Shown one piece after another: positions 18,716 through 28,390 of a stretch of DNA of 64,000 nucleotides; positions within the stretch are counted from its first letter, which is position 1, and every line of letters starts with the position of its first letter. The position numbers and the translations under genes are program-made. The stretch spans positions 248,001 to 312,000 of the forward strand of contig NZ_LR134477.1 in the NCBI RefSeq assembly GCF_900637975.1, read 5' to 3'. The notes beneath the pieces were generated by a model, which was given only the letters and a program-made list of their open reading frames with translations, had not been told where the DNA came from and searched no databases. The stretch is from Actinomyces viscosus. Its GTDB lineage: Bacteria > Actinomycetota > Actinomycetes > Actinomycetales > Actinomycetaceae.

Positions 18716-21700
18716 ATGAGCACCAGGGATGCTGTCCTCAGACGGATAGGCCGTGTCGTCTCTGGTCGGTCGGAGCTGCCGGTGGCCAGCAGGTTCGTGC
18801 GTTACGCCGCCGCCAGGGCGTATGAGGAAGGCAGCCTGGTAGAGGCCAGGCACCTGTATGAGAAGCTGCCGGCGAGCGCCCATGACGCCGTCACCAGGCT
18901 GCGTCTGGGGGTTATCGCCGAGCGCGAGGACCGGCTCGAGGACGCCCTGAGAACCTACATCGAGGTGGCGGACCACGATCCCACCTGCGGGGAGGCCGCC
19001 TACCGTGCCGGGCGTCTCCTCAGGCGGCAGGACGATCCGGCTGCGGCCTCAGTCTTCTTCTCACGCGCCATCTCCTCGGGGGTGCGAGATCGGCGCTACT
19101 CGGAGAACCTGCTCGCCTGCCTGCCCGCGAGCGCCCCGCAGTGGCAGCGTCTGGAGATCCTGCTCTCCGGCCTGCCCGAGCACGAGACCGACGCCGCCTG
19201 GTTGCGCAGGATCCTTCAGGCTCAGCTCCATCTCGGCCAGAACGGCCCGGCCAGGTGCACTCTCAAGGCCTTGGCCGATGTCGGAGAGCTCGACGCGCAG
19301 GAGCTGTTCGAGCACGGTCTCATCGCTCACCGCGACGGCGACCGGGCCACCGCCTCCACCAAGTTCTCGGCCGCCTGCAAGGCAGCCGGCGGCAAGGCCC
19401 TCAGCAAGGGCCCGGCCCATCTCGCCTGCACCCGGGGTGACTGGAGGCTCGCGCTCGAGCTCTTCGAGCTCTACCCGGGAAAGGACCTGTCCCGGTCGGA
19501 CCTGGCCTACTGCCTCGACCGTCTGCGCGAGTACCAGAAGGCTCAGGGGCAGCACGCTCTGGCCACCTCGCTGGAACCGGGAAACGGGCACCGCCTCTAC
19601 AAGCTGGGGCTCGCCTCGGAACGTGCCGGTGATCTCGTCACGGCGGAGCTCTCCTACCTGAAGGCCCTCGAGACGCTGAAGAGTCCCCACGGCAGCTGGT
19701 GGAGCTATCGCCGCGGGGTCTGCCTGGCCCGGCTGGGGCGCTACGACGAGGCGCTCGAGTCCTTCTGGGCCTACCTGGGCCCGGTTCCTGAGCCGGTCTC
19801 CCCGTCGCCGCATCGTGGTGCAGGCGGGTTCCTCGGCCTCGTCCGCTCCAAGAGCGCGACCATGCCGCGTCAGCGTCCGGAGGATCTCGTGGAGTCCGCC
19901 ATCATCGATCTCAGGCTGAGGCTCGCTCCGGGCGGTCCTGGTGCTGGTTCGAAGACGTCCGCCTCGTCCGCCGCGGTGCACGAGGCGGTACGTTCCATCC
20001 GTCGGGTTCTCCCCCTGGTCCTCAAGGGTGACCGGAGTCGCCGCCTGGTCCTGGCCCGGCTGGCGCAGGCCGCCGGGCAGACGTCCCTCGCCTGCGAGAT
20101 CCTCGAGCAGGCCGAGGAGTTCGGTTGCAAGGACGGCCTGGACCCGCGGGCCTACGGGCGCACCGCGGGAGCCGCCCGCAACATCCGCTACGCCGAGGCC
20201 CTTGAGGTGCTCCCACTCAGCCCCCACCTGGTGCTGTGGGAGTCCAACCACGGCGCCTCCATCGGCTGCCACCCCCTGGCCGTCTTCCGCTGGATGGTCG
20301 ACCGGCCCGAGTACTCCCACCTGATCCACGTCTGGGCCGTCAACGACCTGGGCGCCATCCCGGCAGACCTGCTGGGACGTCGTAACGTCGTCTTCGTCGC
20401 GCTGCACAGCGCCGAGTACATGCAGTACCTCGCCACGGCCGGCTACCTCGTCAACAACGTCTCCTTCGCGCCCTACTTCGTCCGCCGCCCCGAGCAGCGC
20501 TACCTCAACACCTGGCACGGCACCCCCTTCAAGGCCCTGGGGCGATCCATGAGGGGCGGCCTGCTCGACTACGAGAACCTGCAGCGAAACTTCCAGCTGA
20601 GCACCACGCTCATGGCCCCCAATGAGCTCACCCGCTGGGCTCTCATCGAGGACCACGATCTGCTCGACGTCTACCGGGGCCGTACCATCATCACCGGCTC
20701 CCCCCGGCTGGACGCCTCACTGACCATGAGCCCTCAGGACCGCAAGGCGCTCAGAGGCCGCCTGGGAATGGCCGAGGACGACGAACGTCGTCTGATCCTG
20801 TTCGCCCCCACCTGGCGCGGTGGTGTCAGCAAGCGGGAGCTGGACCGCGAGGCCCTGGTCGCCGACCTGGCCGCCATGTCCTGCCGACAGGACGTGCTCG
20901 TGGTCTACCGGGCGCATCGCCTCTCGGAGAGGCTCCTGGCCGGCGTGGACCTTCCGGTCAGCGTCGTGCCCAAGGACATCGACACCAACGAGCTGCTGGC
21001 CGCCGTCGACGTCCTGGTCACCGACTACTCCTCGATCCTCTTCGACTTCCTCCCCCAGAGGCGTCCCATCGTGCTCTACATGCACGACCTTGAGGACTAC
21101 CGGGCTGAGCGGGGCCTGTACCTGGATCCCGAGGAGGTCCCCGGGCTGGCCTGCCACGACCGCGGCGAGCTGGCCTCGGCCATCGGTCGTGCCCTGGACG
21201 GGGAGGGGATCCCGGACCAGGAGGCTCTGGCCCGATACTGTCCCTACGAGGACGGGCTGGCCTCAGCACGGCTGACCCGGTTCTTCTTCGACGACGACCA
21301 TGACCTCGGGGACCTCGGGGACCTCGGGCGGCGTGCCGTGATCACAGACCACGCCGTCGATCACGCCCACGACGAGCGCGTGCCGCGGCGCCGCACGCTC
21401 CTGTTCCACGCCTCCATGATCCCCAACGGGATCGCCTCGGCCTTCCTCGCGCTCCTGGAGGCACTCGACCCCGCGCGCTACTCCGTCAATCTCATCGTCG
21501 AGCCCTCAGTCCTACGAGCCAACGAGGACCGTCAGAGGATCTTCCACCGACTGCCCAGCCACGTCCACGTCATCTGCAAACCCGGAGCGGCTCCCTGGCG
21601 GATCCACGAACGCTCCTGCATCAACGACTTCGCCCGTCATCCCGTCTACACCTCGCAGAGCTTCTGGGACGCCTACTGGGCCTACTACGAGCGCGAGACG

Positions 21701-22675
21701 CGCCGCATCCTGGGGGACTTCGTGCCCGACGCCGCCATCGAGTACGACGGCTACGCCGAGACCTGGGTGTCTCTCATCGCCGCCTGGGGGCGCCGCGGGG
21801 CCCGCAGCTCGTGCTACCAGCACAACCAGATGGACAACGAGTGCCGGGACAAGTACCCCAACCTCAGACGCGTCTTCTCCCTCTACGGTGATATCGACGC
21901 CGTCGTCGCAGTCAGTCCGGGACTGGCCCGTCACAACCGCGCCGGGCTGGCCGGTCTGGGCACAGACCTCTCAGGCCGTCAGCTCTCAGCCCGTAATCTC
22001 CTCGACGTCGAGCGGGTGCTCACCGGGGCCGAGGAGCCGCTCCCCGACGCCTTCACGGCGCTGAAGAGCGAGCACGACATCGTCCTGGCCACCATGGGGC
22101 GGATGTCGATGGAGAAGAACCAGGCCACTCTCATCGAGGCGGTCGCGCTCCTGCGCCAGCAGGACGGAGCCTGCGGCAACGGCCTGAGCATCGGCCTGGC
22201 GATCGTCGGGTCCGGGGTGCTCGAGGGGACGCTACGGGCCAAGATCGACTCCCTGGGGCTCAGCAGGAGCATCGCGCTTCTGGGCCAGCTGGACAACCCC
22301 TTCCCGGTACTGAGCGGAGCGGACCTGTTCGTTCTGCCCTCCTTGCACGAGGGGCAGCCGGTGACCCTCCTGGAGGCCATGACCCTGGGGACCGCGGTCG
22401 TGGCCTCGGACCTGCCCGGCAACCGAGAGCTCGTCGCCCTCGGCTACGGGCGCCTGAGCGGAACCTCCGCCCAGGACATCGCTCAGGCGATTCGTGACGC
22501 CCTGGCTGATCCCTCCTGCGCTCGCGGGACCTTCGACGTCGAGCAGCACAATGCGAGCTCGTTGGCGGACACCCTCAGCGCACTGCTCGGTCCCGGTGCC
22601 CTCCCGGAGCCGGGCGGCGGGGCACCGGAAGCGGCGCCGCCCGGCTCCCCGGATGAGCGAGGAGGAGAGAAATGA
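18716..22675 (+). CDS. TPR / CDP-glycerol glycerophosphotransferase / GT4 glycosyltransferase fusion (1319 aa)
   Basis: A giant three-part protein. Residues about 30-460 are helical tetratricopeptide-like repeats (for example ALRTYIEVADHDPTCGEAAY, YKLGLASERAGDLVTAELSY). Residues about 500-860 are a TagB/TagF-type glycerophosphotransferase with LNTWHGTPFKALGRS (HGTP near 602), LFAPTWRGG and VTDYSSILFDF (near 769). Residues about 890-1300 are a GT4/GT-B glycosyltransferase with IVLATMGRMSMEKNQATLIE, IVGSGVLEGTL and the LPSLHEGQPVTLLEAM donor-binding motif. It may both add glycerol phosphate and glycosylate the same repeat unit. The ATG has AAGGA upstream. Its end overlaps the next gene by 4 nt (ATGA). 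A threefold GACCTCGGG tandem (DLG repeat) links the last two domains. Confidence 0.85.
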   Translation: MSTRDAVLRRIGRVVSGRSELPVASRFVRYAAARAYEEGSLVEARHLYEKLPASAHDAVTRLRLGVIAEREDRLEDALRTYIEVADHDPTCGEAAYRAGRLLRRQDDPAAASVFFSRAISSGVRDRRYSENLLACLPASAPQWQRLEILLSGLPEHETDAAWLRRILQAQLHLGQNGPARCTLKALADVGELDAQELFEHGLIAHRDGDRATASTKFSAACKAAGGKALSKGPAHLACTRGDWRLALELFELYPGKDLSRSDLAYCLDRLREYQKAQGQHALATSLEPGNGHRLYKLGLASERAGDLVTAELSYLKALETLKSPHGSWWSYRRGVCLARLGRYDEALESFWAYLGPVPEPVSPSPHRGAGGFLGLVRSKSATMPRQRPEDLVESAIIDLRLRLAPGGPGAGSKTSASSAAVHEAVRSIRRVLPLVLKGDRSRRLVLARLAQAAGQTSLACEILEQAEEFGCKDGLDPRAYGRTAGAARNIRYAEALEVLPLSPHLVLWESNHGASIGCHPLAVFRWMVDRPEYSHLIHVWAVNDLGAIPADLLGRRNVVFVALHSAEYMQYLATAGYLVNNVSFAPYFVRRPEQRYLNTWHGTPFKALGRSMRGGLLDYENLQRNFQLSTTLMAPNELTRWALIEDHDLLDVYRGRTIITGSPRLDASLTMSPQDRKALRGRLGMAEDDERRLILFAPTWRGGVSKRELDREALVADLAAMSCRQDVLVVYRAHRLSERLLAGVDLPVSVVPKDIDTNELLAAVDVLVTDYSSILFDFLPQRRPIVLYMHDLEDYRAERGLYLDPEEVPGLACHDRGELASAIGRALDGEGIPDQEALARYCPYEDGLASARLTRFFFDDDHDLGDLGDLGRRAVITDHAVDHAHDERVPRRRTLLFHASMIPNGIASAFLALLEALDPARYSVNLIVEPSVLRANEDRQRIFHRLPSHVHVICKPGAAPWRIHERSCINDFARHPVYTSQSFWDAYWAYYERETRRILGDFVPDAAIEYDGYAETWVSLIAAWGRRGARSSCYQHNQMDNECRDKYPNLRRVFSLYGDIDAVVAVSPGLARHNRAGLAGLGTDLSGRQLSARNLLDVERVLTGAEEPLPDAFTALKSEHDIVLATMGRMSMEKNQATLIEAVALLRQQDGACGNGLSIGLAIVGSGVLEGTLRAKIDSLGLSRSIALLGQLDNPFPVLSGADLFVLPSLHEGQPVTLLEAMTLGTAVVASDLPGNRELVALGYGRLSGTSAQDIAQAIRDALADPSCARGTFDVEQHNASSLADTLSALLGPGALPEPGGGAPEAAPPGSPDERGGEK

Positions 22676-24597
22676 GCGCCCACGACCCGCAAGCCGCGAA
22701 TCGGCCCGCCCCTGAGCTGCGACGCGCGCTGTGGCACCTGCGCCACTCAGGACTGAAGGGGCTCAGCGAGCACCTGCGCCGCGGTCGAGCCACCTCCTGG
22801 TCCCGCCCCCGTCGGTGGGCTCACGGGCGCCGGGATCAGACGACCTTCCCCCAGTGGCCCCTGCCCTCGCCGGAGGAGACCGGGCCGCGCCACGACGTAA
22901 CCGTCGGAGTCATCGCCGACGAGTTCACGGCGCTCGCCCTGCGCTACGAGTGGCGCGCCGTCGCCCTGACCCCCGCCCACTGGTGCGAACAGCTCGACGA
23001 GACCCCCATCGACCTGCTCTTCGTGGAGTCCGCCTGGCACGGCAACGACGACGCCTGGCGCTTCCAGGTGATCGGTCCCCAGGGGCCCTCGGACCACCTC
23101 AGCGAGATGGTCACGGCGATGCGAGGACAAGGGATCCCAACGGTCTTCTGGAACAAGGAGGACCCCGCCCACTACGACGAGGCCATCGCGACCGCCCGAC
23201 TGTTCGACTGGGTCTTCACCACCGATGAGGCAGTGGTTGAGCGCTACCGGCGCGACCTGGGGCACGACCGCATCGGGGTCCTGCCCTTCGCGGTCCAGCC
23301 CACGATCCACAACCCCATCCGCCTCCTGGATGACGAGGGTATGCCCGTCCCCTTGCGGGACGTCGCCTTCGCCGGGACCTACTTCGCCCACAAGTACCCG
23401 GAACGACGCGAGCAGATGGACATCATCCTGGGAGGTGCTCTCGACGCCTCGGCCCGGCTGCCCCACGGACTGGACATCTTCTCCCGGTACCTGGACGGCG
23501 AGGACGCCTACCAGTTCCCGGAGCCCTGGGACGCCCGTGTGCGCGGCAGCCTCAGCTACCCCCAGATGCTCAGCGCCTACCGCGCCTACGCCGTCTTCCT
23601 CAACGTCAGCTCCGTGGTGAGCAGCCCCTCCATGCTTCCGCGCCGCGTCCTCGAGGTCCTCGCCTGCGGCACCCCCGTGGTGACCACGGCGACGCCCGCC
23701 ACCGACCGCCTCCTGCCCCCGGGCGCCCTGGCCAAGGTCGGTGACCGTGCGCAGGCCGGTCACACCGTGCGCGCTCTCGTGGCCAACCCGGTCCTCGGCG
23801 AGTACATGACCTACCTGGCGCAGCGTGAGATCTGGGCCCACCACACCTACAGCCACCGTGTGGACACCGTCCTGCGCGCCGTCGGCATGGGGGAGCGGGC
23901 CCGATCTCGGCCCACCATCGCACCGCTCGTGGCCACCATGCGTCCGGAGCGGGTCGACCACGTCCTGGAGACCCTGGCCTGTCAGCAGCGGGTGACGATG
24001 GCCCCGGTCATCCTCACCCATGGCTTCACACCCAGTGCCAGCAGCAGGTCCCGGGCCCGTGAGCTGGGGCTCGACATCGACTGGATCACGGCAGAGACCG
24101 GCACGTCCCTGGGATCCTGCTACAACCTCATGCTGACGCGGGTCGATGCCGACTACGTCGCCAAGATCGACGACGACGACCTCTACGGCGGGCACTACCT
24201 CTTCGAGTCCCTCGCCGCAGCCGACTACGCCCGTGCCGAGGTCGTCGGCAAGCACGCCCACTACCTGCACCTGACCGGTCCGGACCTGACGGTACTGCGC
24301 TTCGCCGACTGGGAGCACCGCTATACGACCTTCGTCTCCGGACCTACGCTGGTGGCCCGTACGGACCTGGCACGCGCCGTCAGTTTTCCCGATACAACCC
24401 GTGGGGAGGATACTGGTTTCCTCAGTGACTGCGTACGTTCCGGGGCTCGTATCTATTCGGCCTCCCGGTTCGGGTTCGTCCAACGGCGTGGAACGACTTT
24501 CGGACACACCTGGGACATCTCCAACACGGAGGTGCTTGCGACGTCCACCATTAGTCATTGGGGACCACCCCACGAAATGGAGATACCCACCTCATGA
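22672..24597 (+). CDS. Two-domain glycosyltransferase (CgeB/DUF3880-like GT-B plus GT2-like)
   Basis: A 641-residue protein. Residues about 75-410 resemble the CgeB/DUF3880 GT-B group (PTVFWNKEDPAHYDEA, FDWVFTTDEAVVERYR, VAFAGTYFAHKYPERREQMD, then MLPRRVLEVLACGTPVVTT). Residues about 420-630 resemble a GT2 domain: LVATMRPERVDHVLETLACQ, YNLMLTRVDADYVAKIDDDD (metal-binding acidic cluster near 503) and RGEDTGFLSDCV. The same CgeB-GT2 order is seen in teichoic/capsule loci, but the sugar is unknown. It starts inside the previous stop codon and ends inside the start of the next gene (ATGA on both sides), so these genes are tightly coupled. Confidence 0.75.
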   Translation: MSAHDPQAANRPAPELRRALWHLRHSGLKGLSEHLRRGRATSWSRPRRWAHGRRDQTTFPQWPLPSPEETGPRHDVTVGVIADEFTALALRYEWRAVALTPAHWCEQLDETPIDLLFVESAWHGNDDAWRFQVIGPQGPSDHLSEMVTAMRGQGIPTVFWNKEDPAHYDEAIATARLFDWVFTTDEAVVERYRRDLGHDRIGVLPFAVQPTIHNPIRLLDDEGMPVPLRDVAFAGTYFAHKYPERREQMDIILGGALDASARLPHGLDIFSRYLDGEDAYQFPEPWDARVRGSLSYPQMLSAYRAYAVFLNVSSVVSSPSMLPRRVLEVLACGTPVVTTATPATDRLLPPGALAKVGDRAQAGHTVRALVANPVLGEYMTYLAQREIWAHHTYSHRVDTVLRAVGMGERARSRPTIAPLVATMRPERVDHVLETLACQQRVTMAPVILTHGFTPSASSRSRARELGLDIDWITAETGTSLGSCYNLMLTRVDADYVAKIDDDDLYGGHYLFESLAAADYARAEVVGKHAHYLHLTGPDLTVLRFADWEHRYTTFVSGPTLVARTDLARAVSFPDTTRGEDTGFLSDCVRSGARIYSASRFGFVQRRGTTFGHTWDISNTEVLATSTISHWGPPHEMEIPTS

Positions 24598-27005
24598 ACA
24601 CCCGCAGCGCCGAGACCTTGCACGTCATCATCATCGGTTCCGCAGGTGGTCAGGACACGCTCGACTCCCTTCAGCAGGACCCGCCCGAAACCGGGATCGT
24701 CCCCATCGGGTGCCCCGATCCGACGGCGGTGGCCCAGGCTCTCAAGCCACTGAGCGCCGGAACCCGGGTCCTGTTCCTGAGGGCCGGCGATCGGGTCGAA
24801 CCCGGCTACCTCGCCTCGCTTGACCGGCACGGCCCGGACGAGGCCGTCGGGGTCCTTCTGACACCGACCGCCGTCATCCGTCCCGACGGCACCCGGGACG
24901 ACCGGATGCAGTGGCGCTTCACTCACGGCAGCCGCAGCGCGGACCTGACCGCTGAGCCCTACATCTTCCCCGAGACCATCAGCGGAGTGGTACTCACCGT
25001 CCCCCGCCGAGGTCTGCCGGACTGGGGCGGGCCGGGACCGCTCCGCGGAGTCGATGACGCCGACGGCGCCGGTGGTGACGGCGAGAACGCCGGTCTGAGC
25101 GGGCTCATCGCCCATATCGTGTCCACCGGCAACCGGGTCGGTCTCCACGACGGCCCAGCCGTCATCCGCCACGCCTCGCCGCCCCCCGGCGCCTGGGGAG
25201 AGATCGACCACTACCGCCACCTGCTGGGCACGATTCTCCCCGCGTGGTTGCAGGCCGACGGTCCCCCTCCCGCCTGGGTCTACCAGCTCATCACTCACCG
25301 GCTGATCCAGGTGACCGAGGCCGACCGGGGGCTGCGTTACCCCGCGGCCGGGCTCACGGCCGCCGAGCGCGCCGAGGTGGCCCGACTACTGCGTGCTGTC
25401 ACCCAGCGCGTTCCCGCCGCTCAGATCGAGGCGTACTGCTCCACGCCGCTGGCAGTAGGGCGCCGCACAGCCCTGATGGCCATGGCCGCAGGCCCCATGC
25501 CGGCACCGATCCTGTTCTCGGGGCGTAGGTTCCGCAGCGACCAGAAGGTCACCTACTTCTACACCGGCGCCACGCCCACGGAGCAGTGGAAGGTGGACGG
25601 AGCCTGGAGCGGCCCCACCAGCACCAAGATGGTCGATCACCGGTACTTTGACGAGGTGGTGCTCCACGAGCGCATCGTCTGGTTGCCCAAGGGGGAGATC
25701 ACCGCCGTCATCAACAGTCAGGAGCTTCCGGTGGCTCCTTACCCGGGCGACCCCCGGCCGCCTGAGACGATCCCCGGTCAGCGCCGCCACGGATCATTGT
25801 CCTCCGGGCTGCGCCGGCGCCTGGCCGGGGTCCTCGGCCGCGGCAGCGCGCAGGAGCAGCCGCAGCAGACCAGCGCGTCATCGACCTCGACAGCTTCCGC
25901 CTCCTCCTTATCGTCCTCGGCGCCGGCCTCGGTGTCCTCCTCGGCGCCATCGCCGTACACGGCCTCGTCTCCGACCGACTGGCCCCGCACCTGGCTCTAC
26001 ATGGACCGCCACAACAGCGCCGGTGACAACGCGGAGCCGCTGTACCGCTATGCCCGCACTCACGCCCCCAACGTCCGGCACATCTTCGTCATCGAGCGCA
26101 CCAGCCCGGACTGGGACCGACTCGCGCAGGACGGCTTCGTCCTCCTTGATCCGACCGCCCCCGGCTTCGATGCCGCATGGACCGGGGCGGAGACCTTCCT
26201 CCTGTCCGACATCGGTGACCCCCTCATCAAGCATCGGCTCACAGGGGCGGGCACCAGCCCCGATCAGCGCCTCGTCTTCCTCCAGCACGGCGTGACCATG
26301 CGAGACATGTGGCGCTGGTTCAACGGCGCCCGCCTGGACGTCGTCGTGTGTGCCACCGCGCCTGAGCAGGCGGGGCTGACGGCGGACCACACCTCCTACA
26401 CGCTCACGGACCGTGAGGTGTGGCTCACCGGATTTCCGCGCCACGACCACCTCTACGAGCTCCTGGGACAGGAACGTGACCGCATCCTTCTGGCCCCCAC
26501 CTGGGACCCGGAGGTCTCGCGAGCCCTGGAGGCGGCCCCGGATGCCGTCGGGCTCCTCGACGCGCTCTACCGGCCGTGGCTCGAGCTGGCGGCGGGCCTG
26601 ACCCAGGCAGGACACCGGGCCGTCCTCTTCGCCCACCCCAAGCTCGTACTGAACGCCCCCGAATGGTTCAGGGCCCTGGGCGTTCCCGCCGTCACGGGAC
26701 GAGAGCTCCCCGAGGCGCTGGCCCGCTCACGGGCCGTCGTCTCCGACCGGTCCTCCGTTCTCGACGAGGGCATGCTCGCCGGCTGCGTCGGTATCGTCTG
26801 GGACCCCCACGGCCGGCCGGACACGGACCACTACCGCTCCCGCCACGAGGCCGTCGGCGCCATCGGCGTCGACACCTTGGAGCAGGTGTATCAGGCAGTG
26901 GATGATGTCGTCTCCGGCCGCCTTGTCGCTCCCGAGGACCTTATCCTGCGCGACGCCGGAGCCTGCGCCCGCCTCACCAAGCTGCTCCAGCGCGACATGA
27001 TCTGA
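24594..27005 (+). CDS. TagF-like transferase with degenerate GT2-like N-terminus and Ser/Ala-rich linker (803 aa)
   Basis: Residues about 1-150 resemble the front of a GT2 fold (TLHVIIIGSAGGQDTLDSLQ, RVLFLRAGDRVEPGYLASLD), and 150-380 are unassigned. A low-complexity Ser/Thr/Ala/Pro linker spans about 420-465. Residues about 468-800 resemble the CDP-glycerol glycerophosphotransferase fold with LYMDRHNSAGDNAEPLYRY, VFLQHGVTMRDMWRWF (in place of the usual HGTP), LLAPTWDPE and VSDRSSVLDEGML (in place of SDYSS). The changed motifs suggest a divergent acceptor or donor. ATG 24594 overlaps the previous stop (ATGA); its own TGA overlaps the next ATG (TGATG). Confidence 0.7.
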   Translation: MNTRSAETLHVIIIGSAGGQDTLDSLQQDPPETGIVPIGCPDPTAVAQALKPLSAGTRVLFLRAGDRVEPGYLASLDRHGPDEAVGVLLTPTAVIRPDGTRDDRMQWRFTHGSRSADLTAEPYIFPETISGVVLTVPRRGLPDWGGPGPLRGVDDADGAGGDGENAGLSGLIAHIVSTGNRVGLHDGPAVIRHASPPPGAWGEIDHYRHLLGTILPAWLQADGPPPAWVYQLITHRLIQVTEADRGLRYPAAGLTAAERAEVARLLRAVTQRVPAAQIEAYCSTPLAVGRRTALMAMAAGPMPAPILFSGRRFRSDQKVTYFYTGATPTEQWKVDGAWSGPTSTKMVDHRYFDEVVLHERIVWLPKGEITAVINSQELPVAPYPGDPRPPETIPGQRRHGSLSSGLRRRLAGVLGRGSAQEQPQQTSASSTSTASASSLSSSAPASVSSSAPSPYTASSPTDWPRTWLYMDRHNSAGDNAEPLYRYARTHAPNVRHIFVIERTSPDWDRLAQDGFVLLDPTAPGFDAAWTGAETFLLSDIGDPLIKHRLTGAGTSPDQRLVFLQHGVTMRDMWRWFNGARLDVVVCATAPEQAGLTADHTSYTLTDREVWLTGFPRHDHLYELLGQERDRILLAPTWDPEVSRALEAAPDAVGLLDALYRPWLELAAGLTQAGHRAVLFAHPKLVLNAPEWFRALGVPAVTGRELPEALARSRAVVSDRSSVLDEGMLAGCVGIVWDPHGRPDTDHYRSRHEAVGAIGVDTLEQVYQAVDDVVSGRLVAPEDLILRDAGACARLTKLLQRDMI

Positions 27006-28207
27006 TGATCGGTCTGATACCGGGGATGTCCCGCGGGCGTTACCGCCCGCCCCGGGTCAGCCTCGTCAGCCCCGTCTACGGCGTGGCCCCCTGCCTGCCG
27101 CGCTTCCTCGACTCACTCGATGCCCAGGACTATCCGCACAGCCGGCTCCAGGTCGTGCTCGTCCTGGACGGAGCCCGCGACGAGTCGCCCCGAGTGTGCC
27201 GCGCCTGGGCCCGACGAACAGACCTCGACGTCGAGATCGTCGAGACCGAGAACGGTGGACAGGGCAGAGCCCGCAACCTGGGGATGGAGCACGCCCGGGG
27301 ACAGTGGATCGGCTTCCCCGATCCCGATGACTGGCTCGCCCCGGACTTCCTCACCCGGCTGTTGGGCGCCAGGCGTCACGGTGACCTCCTCCTGAGCGGC
27401 CGTACCCTCATCCACCAGGGTGGCAGCCGGACGTGGCACCCCCTGGACTTCCGGTTCCAGAGCGGCACCGCTCGCGTCGATGCCGCGCGCCGGCCGCAGG
27501 CCATCCAGCTCTCCGTCCACGAGTGCCTCATCCGCTCCGACCGGGCGCTCGCGGCCAGATTCCCCGAGGACCGTGAGGCTCCCACCTTCGAGGACGCCCT
27601 CTACCTGGGAGGCATCCGGGCCGGATCCGGTCGTATCGTCTTCGTGCCCGACGCCGTCTACCACTATGACAAGCGGGCCTCAGGTGAGTCCGCGGTTCAG
27701 ACCTCCTGGTCGCGGCCGGGACGCTACCTCGATCAGATACGCACGCGCTACCACGCTCTTCTCGACGTCGCCGGAGGTGCTGCCTGGGCGCAGCAGACGA
27801 TTCTGTACGACCTCGGCTGGTACTTCGGGGTCGTGGACGCCGGGAGGATGCCCACGCAGCCTTCCGGACTGGGCCAGACGCATGCCGCCGAGATGCGTCA
27901 GCTGGCGCAGCGACTCGACGTCGAGCAGGTCATCCGCAGCCCCTGGGGGAACCTTGGCGCCTCAGCGAGGGCTCGGCTCCTGCTCTGGAAGAGCCTGCCG
28001 GAGGTCGCCGTGGTACGCGACGGTGAGGTCATCGAGCTCTACACCGATGAGCCGCCCAGCGTGCAGGCGAAGCCCTTGCGCTACGCCGGAACCGACGTCG
28101 GCTGGGTGCTCACCGGAAGCGCGGCGGTGCAGCGATACTCCGGAGGAGACGTCCCCCGTATCCCCCTGTGGCCCAGGAGACCCCGCCTGGCGGAGACACT
28201 GCGTTGA
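27005..28207 (+). CDS. GT2-family glycosyltransferase
   Basis: A 400-residue GT-A enzyme. Marks are VSLVSPVYGVAPCLPRFLDS, LQVVLVLDGARDESPR, TENGGQGRARNLGMEHARG and WIGFPDPDDWLAPDFL (DxD-type acidic motif near residues 102-105). The C-terminal half (250-400) has no recognised domain. Similar GT2 proteins with this C-terminal extension accompany teichoic-acid genes. It starts within the stop of the previous gene and is the last tightly coupled gene of this run; a 183-bp gap follows. Confidence 0.85.
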   Translation: MIGLIPGMSRGRYRPPRVSLVSPVYGVAPCLPRFLDSLDAQDYPHSRLQVVLVLDGARDESPRVCRAWARRTDLDVEIVETENGGQGRARNLGMEHARGQWIGFPDPDDWLAPDFLTRLLGARRHGDLLLSGRTLIHQGGSRTWHPLDFRFQSGTARVDAARRPQAIQLSVHECLIRSDRALAARFPEDREAPTFEDALYLGGIRAGSGRIVFVPDAVYHYDKRASGESAVQTSWSRPGRYLDQIRTRYHALLDVAGGAAWAQQTILYDLGWYFGVVDAGRMPTQPSGLGQTHAAEMRQLAQRLDVEQVIRSPWGNLGASARARLLLWKSLPEVAVVRDGEVIELYTDEPPSVQAKPLRYAGTDVGWVLTGSAAVQRYSGGDVPRIPLWPRRPRLAETLR

Positions 28208-28390
28208 GCGACTCGGGACGCCCCGTTCAAATCGACCATCCACCTGGATCGTCTCCGCTGATCTCCGGTATTGCCGCGGTGTCGTGATCTAGTGTGGTGG
28301 TTGTCCTGATCGGGTGCGTCTTCGCGGCCGGGTGGCGCGGAAGGGTGCGGCTGGTTCTGCCATGAAGGAGAGCAAGGAGGAGAGGCTGTT

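Noticed and set aside
21303..21329. GACCTCGGG tandem repeat (three copies) as an independent element
   Set aside because: It lies in frame inside the 1319-aa fusion gene and simply encodes a DLG repeat linker; noted there.
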